A stretch of 64,000 nt of DNA from Embleya hyalina (GTDB lineage Bacteria > Actinomycetota > Actinomycetes > Streptomycetales > Streptomycetaceae): positions 281,084 through 345,083 of the forward strand of contig NZ_BIFH01000013.1 in the NCBI RefSeq assembly GCF_003967355.1. The letters are read 5' to 3'. The position numbers were made by a program, and so were the translations under genes. Below, one piece after another: positions 42,303 to 51,305 of the stretch; the first letter of the stretch is position 1, and the number at the start of each line of letters is the position of its first letter. Below the pieces are notes generated by a model that was not told the origin of the DNA, did no database searches, and saw nothing but the letters and a program-made list of their open reading frames with translations.

Positions 42303-43910
42303 ATGGGACGATCCGATGCGGTCGGGTCCGGTGTCCGGACCGTGAGAGGCGCCGCGCGGGCGGCGGCCGGCGCGGTGGCCCTGGGGGTGCTCGCCACCGG
42401 GTGCGGCGGCACCGGCGCCTCGAGCGCGGGCGGGAGCGACACGATCACGATCGGGATCTCCGAGGACCCCGCCAATCTGTCGCCGCTCACCTCGCTGTCC
42501 AAGATCACCTCGCTGCTGACCCGCTTCTCCTACGACGCGCTGGTCAATACCGGGCCCGACGGGCGGATCGTCTCCGGGGTCGCCGAGAAGTGGGAGTCCT
42601 CCGACGCCCTCTCGGCCACGTTCACCCTGCGGCGCGACGTGCGGTGCGGCGACGGCCGGGTGTTGACCGCGTCCGCCGTCGCGGCCCAGTACAACTACAT
42701 CGCCGACCCGAAGAACACCTCGCCGCTGTACGGCCTGGCCGTGACGCCGGGAACCGTCGCCACCGCGGACGACGCCACCAACACGCTCGTCCTGCGCACG
42801 CCCGAACCCACCCCGTTCCTGCTGCGCGGCGCCTCCCAACTACCGCTGGTGTGCCCCTCGGCACTCGCGGCGCCCGGCACGCTCGACCACGCCACCGACG
42901 GCACCGGGCCGTACCGGCTCGTCGAGGCCGCGGCGGGTGACCACTTCACCTACGCCAAGCGGCCCGACTACGTCTGGGGACCGGGCGGCACGAGCTCCGC
43001 CGAGCTGCCCGAGCGATTGGTGTTCAAGGTCGTCACCAACCCCTCGACCAGGGCCAACCTGCTGCTGGGCAAACAGCTCGACATCGCCTCCGTGACCGGC
43101 GCCGACCGGGTCCGGCTGACCGCGGCGGGGCTGAAGTACCAGGTCCAGCGCGACCCGTACGGCATGTTCCTGTACAACGAGGCGCCCGATCACGTCACCG
43201 CCGATCCCGCGGTGCGCTGGGCGCTGACCGCCGCGCTCGACCTCAAGCAGCTGGGGGCGGTGGCCACCGGCGGCAAGGGCTCGGCGCCGACCCGGGTCGC
43301 CGTCACCATGCTGCCGACCTGCCCGGCGGACGCGGTGAGCGCGAACATCCCGCCGCACGACCCGGCACGCGCGGCGGCCGCGCTGCGCGGGGCCGGGTGG
43401 ACGAAGTCCGGCGGGCACTGGACCAAGGACGGCAGGCAACTGTCCATCGTGCTGCCCTACTCCGGGGCGGCCGGCTCGGAACTGATGTCCGCGGTGGAAC
43501 TGGCGGTCGAGCAGTGGCGCTCGTTCGGGGTCAAGGTCAACCGCCGGCCGCTCACCGCCGGGACCACCGGGGAGGTGCTGGCCTCCGGGCAGTGGGACAT
43601 CTCCTGGACGCCGGTCACGCTGACCCAGCACGACCAACTCGTGCCCTTCTTCAGCGGCCCCAAGTCGCCCGACGGGCTCAACTTCGGCGCCGTCGACAAC
43701 CCCGAGTACAAGCGCCTGGTGGGCCTGGCCATGGGCAAGCCGGACATCGCCGGCTGTGACGAATGGACCGCGGCCGAGGCCGAGTTGGTCAAGCGGGTCG
43801 ACGTGATGACCTTCGCGGACATGCTGACCCCGTACTTCGCCACGCACGGCACCACGTTCGCCATCGACGCCGGCGGACTCGACCCGATGTCGCTGCGCCG
43901 GACCGGCTGA
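42303..43910 (+). CDS. Peptide-binding lipoprotein (SBP family 5)
   Basis: 535 residues. A lipobox LATGC at about residue 30-34 follows an Ala-rich signal peptide. The mature part is a family 5 extracellular solute-binding protein (ITIGISEDPANLSPL, FSYDALVNTGPDGRIVSGVAEKWESSDALSATFTLRRDV, GTGPYRLVEAA), which delivers oligopeptides, nickel or sugars to ABC importers. ATG 42303 follows GAGGAGG. No permease or ATPase genes are adjacent, so it is an orphan that must work with a transporter elsewhere or as a sensor. Confidence 0.88.
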   Translation: MGRSDAVGSGVRTVRGAARAAAGAVALGVLATGCGGTGASSAGGSDTITIGISEDPANLSPLTSLSKITSLLTRFSYDALVNTGPDGRIVSGVAEKWESSDALSATFTLRRDVRCGDGRVLTASAVAAQYNYIADPKNTSPLYGLAVTPGTVATADDATNTLVLRTPEPTPFLLRGASQLPLVCPSALAAPGTLDHATDGTGPYRLVEAAAGDHFTYAKRPDYVWGPGGTSSAELPERLVFKVVTNPSTRANLLLGKQLDIASVTGADRVRLTAAGLKYQVQRDPYGMFLYNEAPDHVTADPAVRWALTAALDLKQLGAVATGGKGSAPTRVAVTMLPTCPADAVSANIPPHDPARAAAALRGAGWTKSGGHWTKDGRQLSIVLPYSGAAGSELMSAVELAVEQWRSFGVKVNRRPLTAGTTGEVLASGQWDISWTPVTLTQHDQLVPFFSGPKSPDGLNFGAVDNPEYKRLVGLAMGKPDIAGCDEWTAAEAELVKRVDVMTFADMLTPYFATHGTTFAIDAGGLDPMSLRRTG

Positions 43911-44539
43911 CCCCTACGGGCGCGCGTGCCCACCTCGGCCCTGCGCCGATCGACGACGAGGTAGAGCGGGATGCCGCTCGCGGCGTACTGACGTGGTTTG
44001 GCCGCCGGATCGTCACGGTCGAGGTCCTCGCGTCTCGTGGAATTCGACGTCACCTCGACCAGCATCAGGATCCCGGCGGGGGACATGGCCTTGCCGGCTC
44101 GGACCAGGACGCGGCGGGACGGGTCGAACACGACCAGGTCGGGCGTGCGCTCGGACGCGCCGAATTCCACCGAGGTGTTCTCCCGCATCGCTCGCTCGGC
44201 CGCGCCGTCGTTCGGCAGGGAGGCGAGGAAGGAGCGCAGGTTGTCGAGGATGTCCCCGTGCGCCGCGTCGGGAGGGGTCCGCATCACGATGCCGTGCGGT
44301 GTGGCCTCGAACCTCACGGGCTCGGACAGCGCGGCGAGTTCGGGCACCTCTCGTACGTGGTCGAGAATGCGGCGCGCGACGAAGGCGATGTAGTCGGGGT
44401 CCCGGGGGCCGGGGCGCGTGTTCGGGCTTTCGTGGGGGTGTTCGGGTGGGGGTGGGGGGCTTGGTGCGTGGTTGTCGGGTCGGGTGGTGGGGTGAACCCG
44501 GGTGACGTGGGGGTTGTCGGCGTATGAGGATGGGGTCAT
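43457..44539 (-). pseudogene. Uma2-family (DUF820) endonuclease-fold gene, 3' truncated
   Basis: The part from 44539 to about 43915 encodes the Uma2 fold: PDYIAFVARRILDHVREVPELAAL, FEATPHGIVMRTPPDAAHG, ERTPDLVVFDP and VEVTSNSTRREDLDRD with the PD/ExK-like acidic residues, then YAASGIPLYLVVDRR. Normal members go on for about 50 more residues; here the frame instead runs into antisense of the lipoprotein gene until 43457. The true C-terminus is lost, probably by a rearrangement. The ATG at 44539 overlaps the start of the plus-strand gene at 44538. Confidence 0.65.
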
Positions 44540-46238
44540 GTCAGTCAACAGTGTTCCGCTTCCGCGTCAGGTCGCCGACTCCTATGTCGACGAACTCGTT
44601 GTGCTCGATCCGGTGATGGGGACGTTTCTCGGTGTTGCGGAGTGTTCCGGGCGGTTGCCCGATCTGTCTCCCGACGGGCAGGAGGCGCGGGCCGCGTTGG
44701 CGCGGGTCACGCTTGCCGCGCTCGCCGAGGCCGAGCGGCGGGACGGGGCGGAGGTGGAGGTCGAGCGGCGGTGTGCCCGGCTGTTGCGCGAGCGGTTGAC
44801 GGCCGAGCTGGCCGTGCACGAGACCGGGGAGGGGCTGCGGACCGTCGGGAACATGGGCACGCCGATGCACTTCGTGCGTGAGGTGTTCACCGTGACGCCC
44901 GCGGAGACCGACCAGGACTGGGCCGCGATCGTCGAGCGGTTGCGGGCGGTCTCGCACGCGCTTTCGGGGTATCGGCAGTCGCTGGAGCTGGGCCTGGAGC
45001 GCAAGTTGTACGCGGCGCCGCGCCCGACCGGGGCGTGTGTCGCCCAACTCGGCGAGTGGGCCGACACCGACGGCGACGGACGCGGCTGGTTCGAGGACTT
45101 CGCCGCCGCCGGCCCGGAGGCCCTGCGCGCCGACCTCGACGAGGCCGCGCGCGCCGCGACCGCCGCGGTGGTGGAACTGCGCGACTGGATGCGCGACGTG
45201 TACGCCCCCGCCGTCGCCGACGCCCCCGAGGTGGTCGGGCGCGAGCGGTACGCCGTGTGGTCGCGGTACTTCAACGGCGCCGACCTCGACCTGGACGAGG
45301 CCTACGCCTACGGCTGGTCGGAGTACCACCGCCTCCTCGGCGAGATGCGCCACGAGGCGGAGAAGGTCCTGCCCGGCGCCGCCACGCCGTGGGTGGCGCT
45401 CGCGCACCTCGACGAGCACGGCACGCACATCGAGGGCGTCGACGAGGTGCGGGCCTGGCTCCAGGCCCTGATGGACGAGGCGATCGACCACCTCGACGGC
45501 ACCCACTTCGACCTCGCCGAGCGGGTCCGCCGCGTCGAGTCGTGCATCGCCCCGCCGGGGAGCGCCGCCGCGCCCTACTACACGCAGCCGTCCGAGGACT
45601 TCAGCCGCCCCGGCCGGACCTGGCTGCCGACGATGGGCCGCGACCGGTTCCCGGTGTACAACCTCGTGTCCACCTGGTACCACGAGGGTGTCCCCGGCCA
45701 CCACCTCCAGCTCGCCCAGTGGGCGCACATCGCCGGCGACCTGTCCCGCTACCAGGCCACCGTCGGGGTGGTCAGCGCCAACGCCGAGGGCTGGGCGCTG
45801 TACGCGGAACGCCTCATGGACGAACTGGGCTTCCTCACCGACGCCGAGCGACGCCTGGGCTACCTCGACGCGCAGATGATGCGCGCCGCGCGGGTGATCG
45901 TCGACATCGGCATGCACCTGGAACTGGAGATCCCGGCCGACGCGCCGTTCCACCCCGGCGAGCGCTGGACCCCGGACCTTGCGCAGGAGTTCTTCGGCGC
46001 GAACAGCAGCCTCCCCGCCGCCTTCGTGGACAGCGAACTGACCCGCTACCTGACCATGCCCGGCCAGGCGATCGGCTACAAGCTCGGCGAACGCGCCTGG
46101 CTGCGGGGCCGGGAGAACGCCCGACAGGCGCAGGGCGCGGCGTTCGACCTGAAGGCGTGGCACATGAGCGCGCTGTCGCAGGGGTCGTTGGGCCTCGACG
46201 ACCTGACCGACGAACTCTCCGCGATTCCCGCGCCGTAG
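44538..46238 (+). CDS. DUF885 family metallopeptidase-like protein
   Basis: 566 residues of the DUF885 family, often annotated as prolyl or carboxypeptidase-like. The zinc site is YHEGVPGHHLQ at about residue 376-386, and the downstream Glu is in ANAEGWALYAERLMDELG about 35 residues later. No signal peptide, so cytoplasmic. ATG 44538 shares bases with the start codon of the opposite-strand Uma2 relic. A 17-bp terminator follows. It probably cleaves short peptides; the specificity is unknown. Confidence 0.9.
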   Translation: MSVNSVPLPRQVADSYVDELVVLDPVMGTFLGVAECSGRLPDLSPDGQEARAALARVTLAALAEAERRDGAEVEVERRCARLLRERLTAELAVHETGEGLRTVGNMGTPMHFVREVFTVTPAETDQDWAAIVERLRAVSHALSGYRQSLELGLERKLYAAPRPTGACVAQLGEWADTDGDGRGWFEDFAAAGPEALRADLDEAARAATAAVVELRDWMRDVYAPAVADAPEVVGRERYAVWSRYFNGADLDLDEAYAYGWSEYHRLLGEMRHEAEKVLPGAATPWVALAHLDEHGTHIEGVDEVRAWLQALMDEAIDHLDGTHFDLAERVRRVESCIAPPGSAAAPYYTQPSEDFSRPGRTWLPTMGRDRFPVYNLVSTWYHEGVPGHHLQLAQWAHIAGDLSRYQATVGVVSANAEGWALYAERLMDELGFLTDAERRLGYLDAQMMRAARVIVDIGMHLELEIPADAPFHPGERWTPDLAQEFFGANSSLPAAFVDSELTRYLTMPGQAIGYKLGERAWLRGRENARQAQGAAFDLKAWHMSALSQGSLGLDDLTDELSAIPAP

Positions 46239-46249
46239 CCCCGGACCGC

Positions 46250-46293
46250 CCGCGGATTCCGACCGGATCGGCCGCACCGGTCGGAATCCGCGG
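46250..46293. terminator. 17-bp terminator between convergent genes
   Basis: CCGCGGATTCCGACCGG (46250-46266) pairs perfectly with 46277-46293 around a 10-base loop. It separates the DUF885 gene from the convergent P450 gene ending at 46310. Confidence 0.85.
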
Positions 46294-46309
46294 TGGGCGG
46301 TGCGGCGGG

Positions 46310-47491
46310 CTACGCGGCGACGAGCGGGAGGGTGTGCAGGCCGCGCAGGATGTTGTGGACCCGCCGCGTGGGCGCCCGGTCGGGCGCGGCGGCGAGGGTG
46401 TGGAAGCGGTGGCCCAGGGCGGTGAGCACCGCGTCGAGTTCGAGGACGGCGAGGTGGTTGCCGGCGCACTGGTGCACGCCGAGCCCGAGCGCGAGATGGT
46501 CGCGGCCGTCGGGGCGGGTGACGTCGAACGTGTCGGCGGTCGGGCCCCACTTGCCGCGGTCGCGGCCCGCCGAGCCGTAGAGCAGGAGGAGTTGTTCGCC
46601 GGCGGGGACGACGGTCTCGCCGATCCGGGTGTCGCGGGTGGTACGGCGGCCGAACCACTGGATCGGGGCCTCCATCCGCAGCGCCTCGGCGAAGACCGCG
46701 TCGCCCGGGACGGCGCGCTCGCGGACCAGGCGCCACTGCGCGGGGTGCCCGGCCAACAGGTGCAGGGCGGTGGTGACGGCGTGGATGGTGGTGTCCATGC
46801 CGGCGACGGTGTAGGAGAGCATCAGCGGGACGGCCTGGGATTCGTCGATGTCGCCCCGGTCGGCCGCGGCGTGGATGGCGCCGAGCCAACTCTGCGGCGC
46901 CACCCGGCCCCGTGCGGCGAACCGTTCGAGGTAGGCGAACATCTCCTCGGCGCGCGGGAACGCGGCCCGGGTACGCGCGGTGTCGGGGCCGAAGGTGTCG
47001 AACGTCGCGTCGGCGAGGTCGAGCAGCCGCGCGCGGTCGCGGTCGGGTAAGCCCATCAGGCGCATGACCGTGCCGGAGACGAACGGCGCGGCCAGGTCGG
47101 CCACGCCGTCGAAGACCTCGCCCCGCGGGAGCGCGTCGACCAGCACGCGGGCGTGTGCGTACATGCCGGCGCTGAGGGATTTCAGCGCCCTGGGCGCGAG
47201 TTGGCGCGAGAGCACCCGGCGCAGGCGGGCATGGGCGGCCCCGTCGGTGCCCACCACGGTGTCGGTCAGGACGCGCTCGTTGACCTGGTCGGTCAGCGCC
47301 AGGGCACGTTCGCTGGAGTAGGTGATCGGGTCGCGGAGCGCGTCGGCGACGGCCGCGTGGCGGGGCAGGGCCCAGACGGCGTGCGCGTCGAGCCGTACGA
47401 CGGCGCCGAGTTCGCGCAGCCGGGCGTAGGTCGGGTAGGGGTCGGCGAGGACGGCGTCGTCGAAGAGATCGATCCCGGAGGAGACGTGCAC
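46310..47491 (-). CDS. Cytochrome P450 (class I bacterial type)
   Basis: 393 residues with all canonical P450 elements: AGMDTT in the I helix (acid-alcohol pair), EALRMEAP with ExxR, and the heme loop LGLGVHQCAGNHLA with the Cys ligand. It would hydroxylate or epoxidise a small molecule using electrons from a ferredoxin, but no ferredoxin gene is adjacent. GTG 47491 is preceded by AAAGGGCC. It stands alone between terminators; the substrate is unknown. Confidence 0.92.
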   Translation of the reverse strand: MHVSSGIDLFDDAVLADPYPTYARLRELGAVVRLDAHAVWALPRHAAVADALRDPITYSSERALALTDQVNERVLTDTVVGTDGAAHARLRRVLSRQLAPRALKSLSAGMYAHARVLVDALPRGEVFDGVADLAAPFVSGTVMRLMGLPDRDRARLLDLADATFDTFGPDTARTRAAFPRAEEMFAYLERFAARGRVAPQSWLGAIHAAADRGDIDESQAVPLMLSYTVAGMDTTIHAVTTALHLLAGHPAQWRLVRERAVPGDAVFAEALRMEAPIQWFGRRTTRDTRIGETVVPAGEQLLLLYGSAGRDRGKWGPTADTFDVTRPDGRDHLALGLGVHQCAGNHLAVLELDAVLTALGHRFHTLAAAPDRAPTRRVHNILRGLHTLPLVAA

Positions 47492-47799
47492 GTTGGCCCT
47501 TTCGTCGCGAGGCCGGCGCCCGCGTGTGGTGCGACCGCCGCCGACGGTGATCGGAAGGCAGGGCGGCCATGATCGGCCGAGCCCCGACCCCGGTCAAGAG
47601 CGCACGGGCGCACGGACGGCGCGGACGGGCGCCCCATGCGGACCCGGCCCCTCCGGGGGTGTCCGGGGACCGCGGGGCGCCCGTTCGCTTCGGTGCCGCC
47701 GGTCGGCACGACGCCGCCTTCGAGCGGCGGGAGTTCGGGGGGAGCGAGCCGACGGGCCCGGCCGCGGGGCGGAGGTTCGGGCGGGCCCGTCGGCGGGGG
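47492..47799. other. Intergenic region, no gene recognised
   Basis: 308 bases upstream of the P450 gene and downstream of the amidase gene, both on the minus strand. It is uniformly GC-rich. It must hold the P450 promoter, but I see no clear operator or hairpin. Confidence 0.35.
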
Positions 47800-49389
47800 T
47801 CAGGAGCCGACGGTCGGGAGGTAGCGCGGGGCGCGCCAGGCGTGGAGGTGGTGTTCGATCGAGGCGCCCAGGGACAGGAGTTCGCCGTCGCGCAGGTTGC
47901 CGGTCATCAAGAGCAGGCCGACCGGGAGTTCGCCGACGAAGCCGGCCGGGACCGACATCGACGGGTATCCGGACACGGCGGCGGGGGTCGAGGACGGGAT
48001 CACGTCGTTGTCACCGCGCGCACAATCGGTGGTCCAGGCGGGCGGGTTGGTCGGCGAGGCGATGGCGTCGAGCCGTTCGGCGGCCAGTGTCTCGTCGATC
48101 GAGCGGCGGGACAGGTCCTTCAACTCGGCGCGCGTCTGACGGTATCGCGGGTCGGTGGTGGGCGGCGCGACCAGGGCCTGTTCGAACAGTTCCTGGCCGG
48201 CGAAGCAGGTCTGCTCGGCCGGGTGGGTGCGGTTGAACTCGATCAGCTCGGCGAGATCGCGCGGGCCCTGGCGGGTGGCCAGGTAGGCGTCGATGTCGCG
48301 GTGGAACTCGCTGAGCAGGGCCGGGAATTCCAGTTCGGCGATGCGCTCCTGGTAGGGGAGCTTCACCTCGATCACCTCGGCGCCCGCCGCGCGCAGGCGT
48401 GCCGCGGTGCGGGTCATCAGGGCGTCCACGTCCGGGCCGAGCGTGGGCAGGCGCCACAGGCCGACGCGTTTGCCGCGCAGCCCGCCGGGGCGGGCGGAGG
48501 CGGCGGCGAGGTCGAGCGGGTCGCCCGCGTGCGGTGCGCGGCCCTCGGCGAGCACCGCGAGGGTCAGCGCGGCGTCGGTGACGTTGCGGGCCATGGGTCC
48601 CGCGGTGTCCTGCTCGGCGGAGATCGGCACCACGCCGGACTGGCTGACCACGCCCAGGCTGGGTTTGACGCCGACCACGCCGTTCGCCCCGGAGGGGCAC
48701 ACGATCGAGCCGTCGGTCTCGGTGCCGATCGCCACCTGCGACAACGACGCGGCGAGCGCGGCGCCCGAACCGGCGGACGAGCCGCAGGGGTTGCGGTCCA
48801 GGACGAACGGATTGCGGGTCTGGCCGCCCACCGCCGACCACCCCGAAGTGGGCTTGGCGCCACGGAAGTTGGCCCATTCGGACAGGTTGGTCTTGCCGAG
48901 GATCACCGCCCCCGCCGCGCGCAGTCGGGTCACCAGTACCGCGTCGGCGTCGGGCGGGCTGCCGGCCAGCGCCGTGGAGCCGGCCGTGGTCGGCAGGTCG
49001 CGGGTGTTCACGTTGTCCTTGAGCAGGACGGGAATGCCGTCGAGCGGGCCCCGGCTCTGCCCGCGCCGATGCCGGGCGTCACTGGCGGCGGCCTGGCGCA
49101 GCGCGGTCGGGTCGGTGCGCAACACCGCCTTGATCGTGGGATCGACGGTCCTGATCCGCCACAGGTAGGCGCCGGTGAGCGCGGTCGAGGTCAACGATCC
49201 GCGCGCCATGCGGGTTTGTAATTCCGGGATGGTCACGGTGTCGAGATCGACGCCCAACCTCGGCGCGCCCGCGGCCGACGGTGTGCCGTCCGCGCCGGCG
49301 GCGGTGTCCGCGTGGGCACCCGGCGCGCCGGCGAACAGGCAGCCGGCGACCAGGGCGGTGACCAGTGGGGTGACTCGTCTCTTCGTCAT
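47800..49389 (-). CDS. Secreted amidase-signature hydrolase
   Basis: 529 residues. A signal peptide (VTPLVTALVAGCLFAGAPGAHA, near 5-26) leads to an amidase-signature enzyme with the Ser-cisSer-Lys triad: Lys in PVLLKDNVNT, Ser in NPCGSSAGSGAALAASL and the nucleophile in GTETDGSIVCPS. It would hydrolyse amides or peptides outside the cell. The start at ATG 49389 lacks a good ribosome binding site; ATG 49401 in frame is an alternative. It is divergent from an aldo/keto reductase. Confidence 0.9.
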   Translation of the reverse strand: MTKRRVTPLVTALVAGCLFAGAPGAHADTAAGADGTPSAAGAPRLGVDLDTVTIPELQTRMARGSLTSTALTGAYLWRIRTVDPTIKAVLRTDPTALRQAAASDARHRRGQSRGPLDGIPVLLKDNVNTRDLPTTAGSTALAGSPPDADAVLVTRLRAAGAVILGKTNLSEWANFRGAKPTSGWSAVGGQTRNPFVLDRNPCGSSAGSGAALAASLSQVAIGTETDGSIVCPSGANGVVGVKPSLGVVSQSGVVPISAEQDTAGPMARNVTDAALTLAVLAEGRAPHAGDPLDLAAASARPGGLRGKRVGLWRLPTLGPDVDALMTRTAARLRAAGAEVIEVKLPYQERIAELEFPALLSEFHRDIDAYLATRQGPRDLAELIEFNRTHPAEQTCFAGQELFEQALVAPPTTDPRYRQTRAELKDLSRRSIDETLAAERLDAIASPTNPPAWTTDCARGDNDVIPSSTPAAVSGYPSMSVPAGFVGELPVGLLLMTGNLRDGELLSLGASIEHHLHAWRAPRYLPTVGS

Positions 49390-49600
49390 GGGAAAGACCA
49401 TGGGAGCCATCGCACTACACGGCCGATGTCCGACACAAGCACCGTCGGTGTCGACAAGATGAGGTCGACGGAGGGGCATAGGAGGGATTTGGTACTATTT
49501 CGAGAGGGTTGGTTCCCGGGGTCGGCGGGACGAATAGGGCGGATGCGAGCCCTGTGGCAAACATCGGCAAGTGGTTTCGGGGGCCGTTAGGGTGTCGCGC

Positions 49601-50458
49601 GTGAGCACAGAGCGATGGACATTCGGCGGCGATACGAGCGTCGCCAGGATCGGCTACGGGGCGATGCGGTTGACCGGTTGGCCGAAGGGCGAACCACCGG
49701 CCAGGGACACGGCGTTGGGCATCCTGCGGCGGGCCGTGGAGTTGGGCGTGAACCACATCGACACCTCGAATTACTACGCGCGCGACGGCATCGCGGCCAA
49801 CGAGCTGATCCGGGAGGCGCTGCACCCCTACCCCGACGACCTGGTGATCGTGACCAAGGTGGGCGCACTGGTCGAAGGCGCGGACGTCGCCCGGCCGGCG
49901 GCGGACAAGACCGGACTCACGCCCGACAACCTGCGCCGCGGCGTCGAGGCGAACCTGCGTTCGCTCGGCCTGGACCGACTGGACGTGGTGAACCTGCGGA
50001 TGGGCGACCTCGACCGGAGCCTGACCCCCCTGGCCGAGCCCCTGGAAACCCTGCTCGCGCTGCGCGACGAAGGTCTGATTCGGCACCTGGGCGTCTCCAA
50101 CGTCACCGCCGCCGAGTTCGCCGAGGCCCGAAGGATCGCGCCGATCGTGTGTGTCCAGAACCTCTACAACCTGTCCCGTCGCGAGGACGACGCACTGGTC
50201 GACGCCTGCGCGGCGGCCGGCGTCGCCTACGTTCCGTACTTCCCCGTCGGCGGCTTCCAACCCCTGGCCGCCGCCCGCCTGGACACGGTGGCCGCGCGCC
50301 ATGGAGCGACCGTGTCGCAGGTGGCGCTCGCATGGCTGTTGGCCCGCTCGCCCAACATCCTGCTCATCCCCGGGACCGGCTCGCCGGCCCATCTGGAGGA
50401 GAACATCGCCGCCGGCGCGCTGCGGCTGACCGGGCGGGACCTGGCCGAACTGGGCTGA
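49601..50458 (+). CDS. Aldo/keto reductase
   Basis: 285 residues of the AKR TIM barrel: ARIGYGAMRLTGWP, HIDTSNYYA with catalytic Asp/Tyr, VIVTKVGA with Lys, the SNVTAAEF strand and the NADPH-binding end IPGTGSPAHLEENIAA. The catalytic His position is taken by Asn/Leu (VVNLRMGD), as in some AKR branches. GTG 49601 has a weak ribosome binding site. Oxidoreduction of an unknown aldehyde or ketone is expected. Confidence 0.88.
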   Translation: MSTERWTFGGDTSVARIGYGAMRLTGWPKGEPPARDTALGILRRAVELGVNHIDTSNYYARDGIAANELIREALHPYPDDLVIVTKVGALVEGADVARPAADKTGLTPDNLRRGVEANLRSLGLDRLDVVNLRMGDLDRSLTPLAEPLETLLALRDEGLIRHLGVSNVTAAEFAEARRIAPIVCVQNLYNLSRREDDALVDACAAAGVAYVPYFPVGGFQPLAAARLDTVAARHGATVSQVALAWLLARSPNILLIPGTGSPAHLEENIAAGALRLTGRDLAELG

Positions 50459-50494
50459 CCCGGCCCGGGGAGCGGACGGCGCGGCAGCGCCGCC

Positions 50495-51046
50495 CTACGG
50501 ATCGGACCGGGTCAGCGCGTACAGCACGACGTCGACCCGCCCGCCGTGCAGGCGACCGGCGTTGCGCAGGATGCCCTCCCGGTGCAGGCCCGCGTTGACG
50601 GCCGACTTGCGCGCGGGGATGTTCCCGACGGCGGCCCGCAGTTCGAGGCGTTCGAAGCCCTGCTCGATCAGCAGCCAGTGCCCGAGCGCGCGGGTGGCCC
50701 GGGCGGCGATCCCGCGGCCGCGGGCCCACGGCGCGACCCAATAGCGCACCTCGCTGACCAGGTCGTCCCAGTCGGTGCGGCGCAGCCCGATCGCGCCGAG
50801 CAGTCGGCCGTCGGCCGGGTCCCCGATCACGAAGTGGATGCCGTCGCCCGACTCGCGCCGGGTGTGCGCGGTCTTGGTGCACCAGTCGACGGCCGCATCC
50901 GGCGAGTACGGGCGCGGCAGCGGTATCCAGCGTTGGATCACCTCGTCGGCACAGGCGGTTCGGGTGTCCCGGACATCGTCGGCGGTGAACGGTCGCAGGG
51001 TGATCGGGCCCGCGGGCAGGACCGGTTCGGGAAAGACGTCGCTCAC
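50495..51046 (-). CDS. GNAT-family N-acetyltransferase (RimJ/RimL type)
   Basis: 183 residues. The acetyl-CoA loop is VAPWARGRGIAARATRALGHW (Arg/Gln-x-x-Gly-x-Gly/Ala), preceded by ITLRPFTADDVRDT and followed by FERLELRAAVGNIPARKSAVNAG with the conserved Asn-x-x-Ser. It is closest to the acetyltransferase-3 group that acetylates ribosomal-protein N-termini or small amines. GTG 51046 was chosen by domain length; the upstream reading frame is Arg-rich and untranslated-looking. Confidence 0.85.
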   Translation of the reverse strand: MSDVFPEPVLPAGPITLRPFTADDVRDTRTACADEVIQRWIPLPRPYSPDAAVDWCTKTAHTRRESGDGIHFVIGDPADGRLLGAIGLRRTDWDDLVSEVRYWVAPWARGRGIAARATRALGHWLLIEQGFERLELRAAVGNIPARKSAVNAGLHREGILRNAGRLHGGRVDVVLYALTRSDP

Positions 51047-51305
51047 GGACAGGATTCGCCCCCTCGTCTGAAGTCGCACGATTCTGTCGTCCCGAGCGGC
51101 CGGCGCGTAAGTATCCCGCGCGGAATTCACCCGCTGCGCCCAATTCCCGACGTCCGTCCCGGCAGGGTGGGGCGGTGCGGTGCGGACGACGGGGTTGCTC
51201 CGTGCGGGTGATGCCCGGCGTCCGGGAACGCCGGACGCGCGTTCGCGGTTTGCCGAGACGTCGAACGGCGGATCCTCCCCATGGCCCGAGCAAGGAGAAG
51301 GCGGC

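Noticed and set aside
44541-47597. Long minus-strand frame across the DUF885 and P450 genes
   Set aside because: It is antisense to the DUF885 gene and out of frame with the P450 gene. The sequence is Arg/Pro/Gly-rich without domains.
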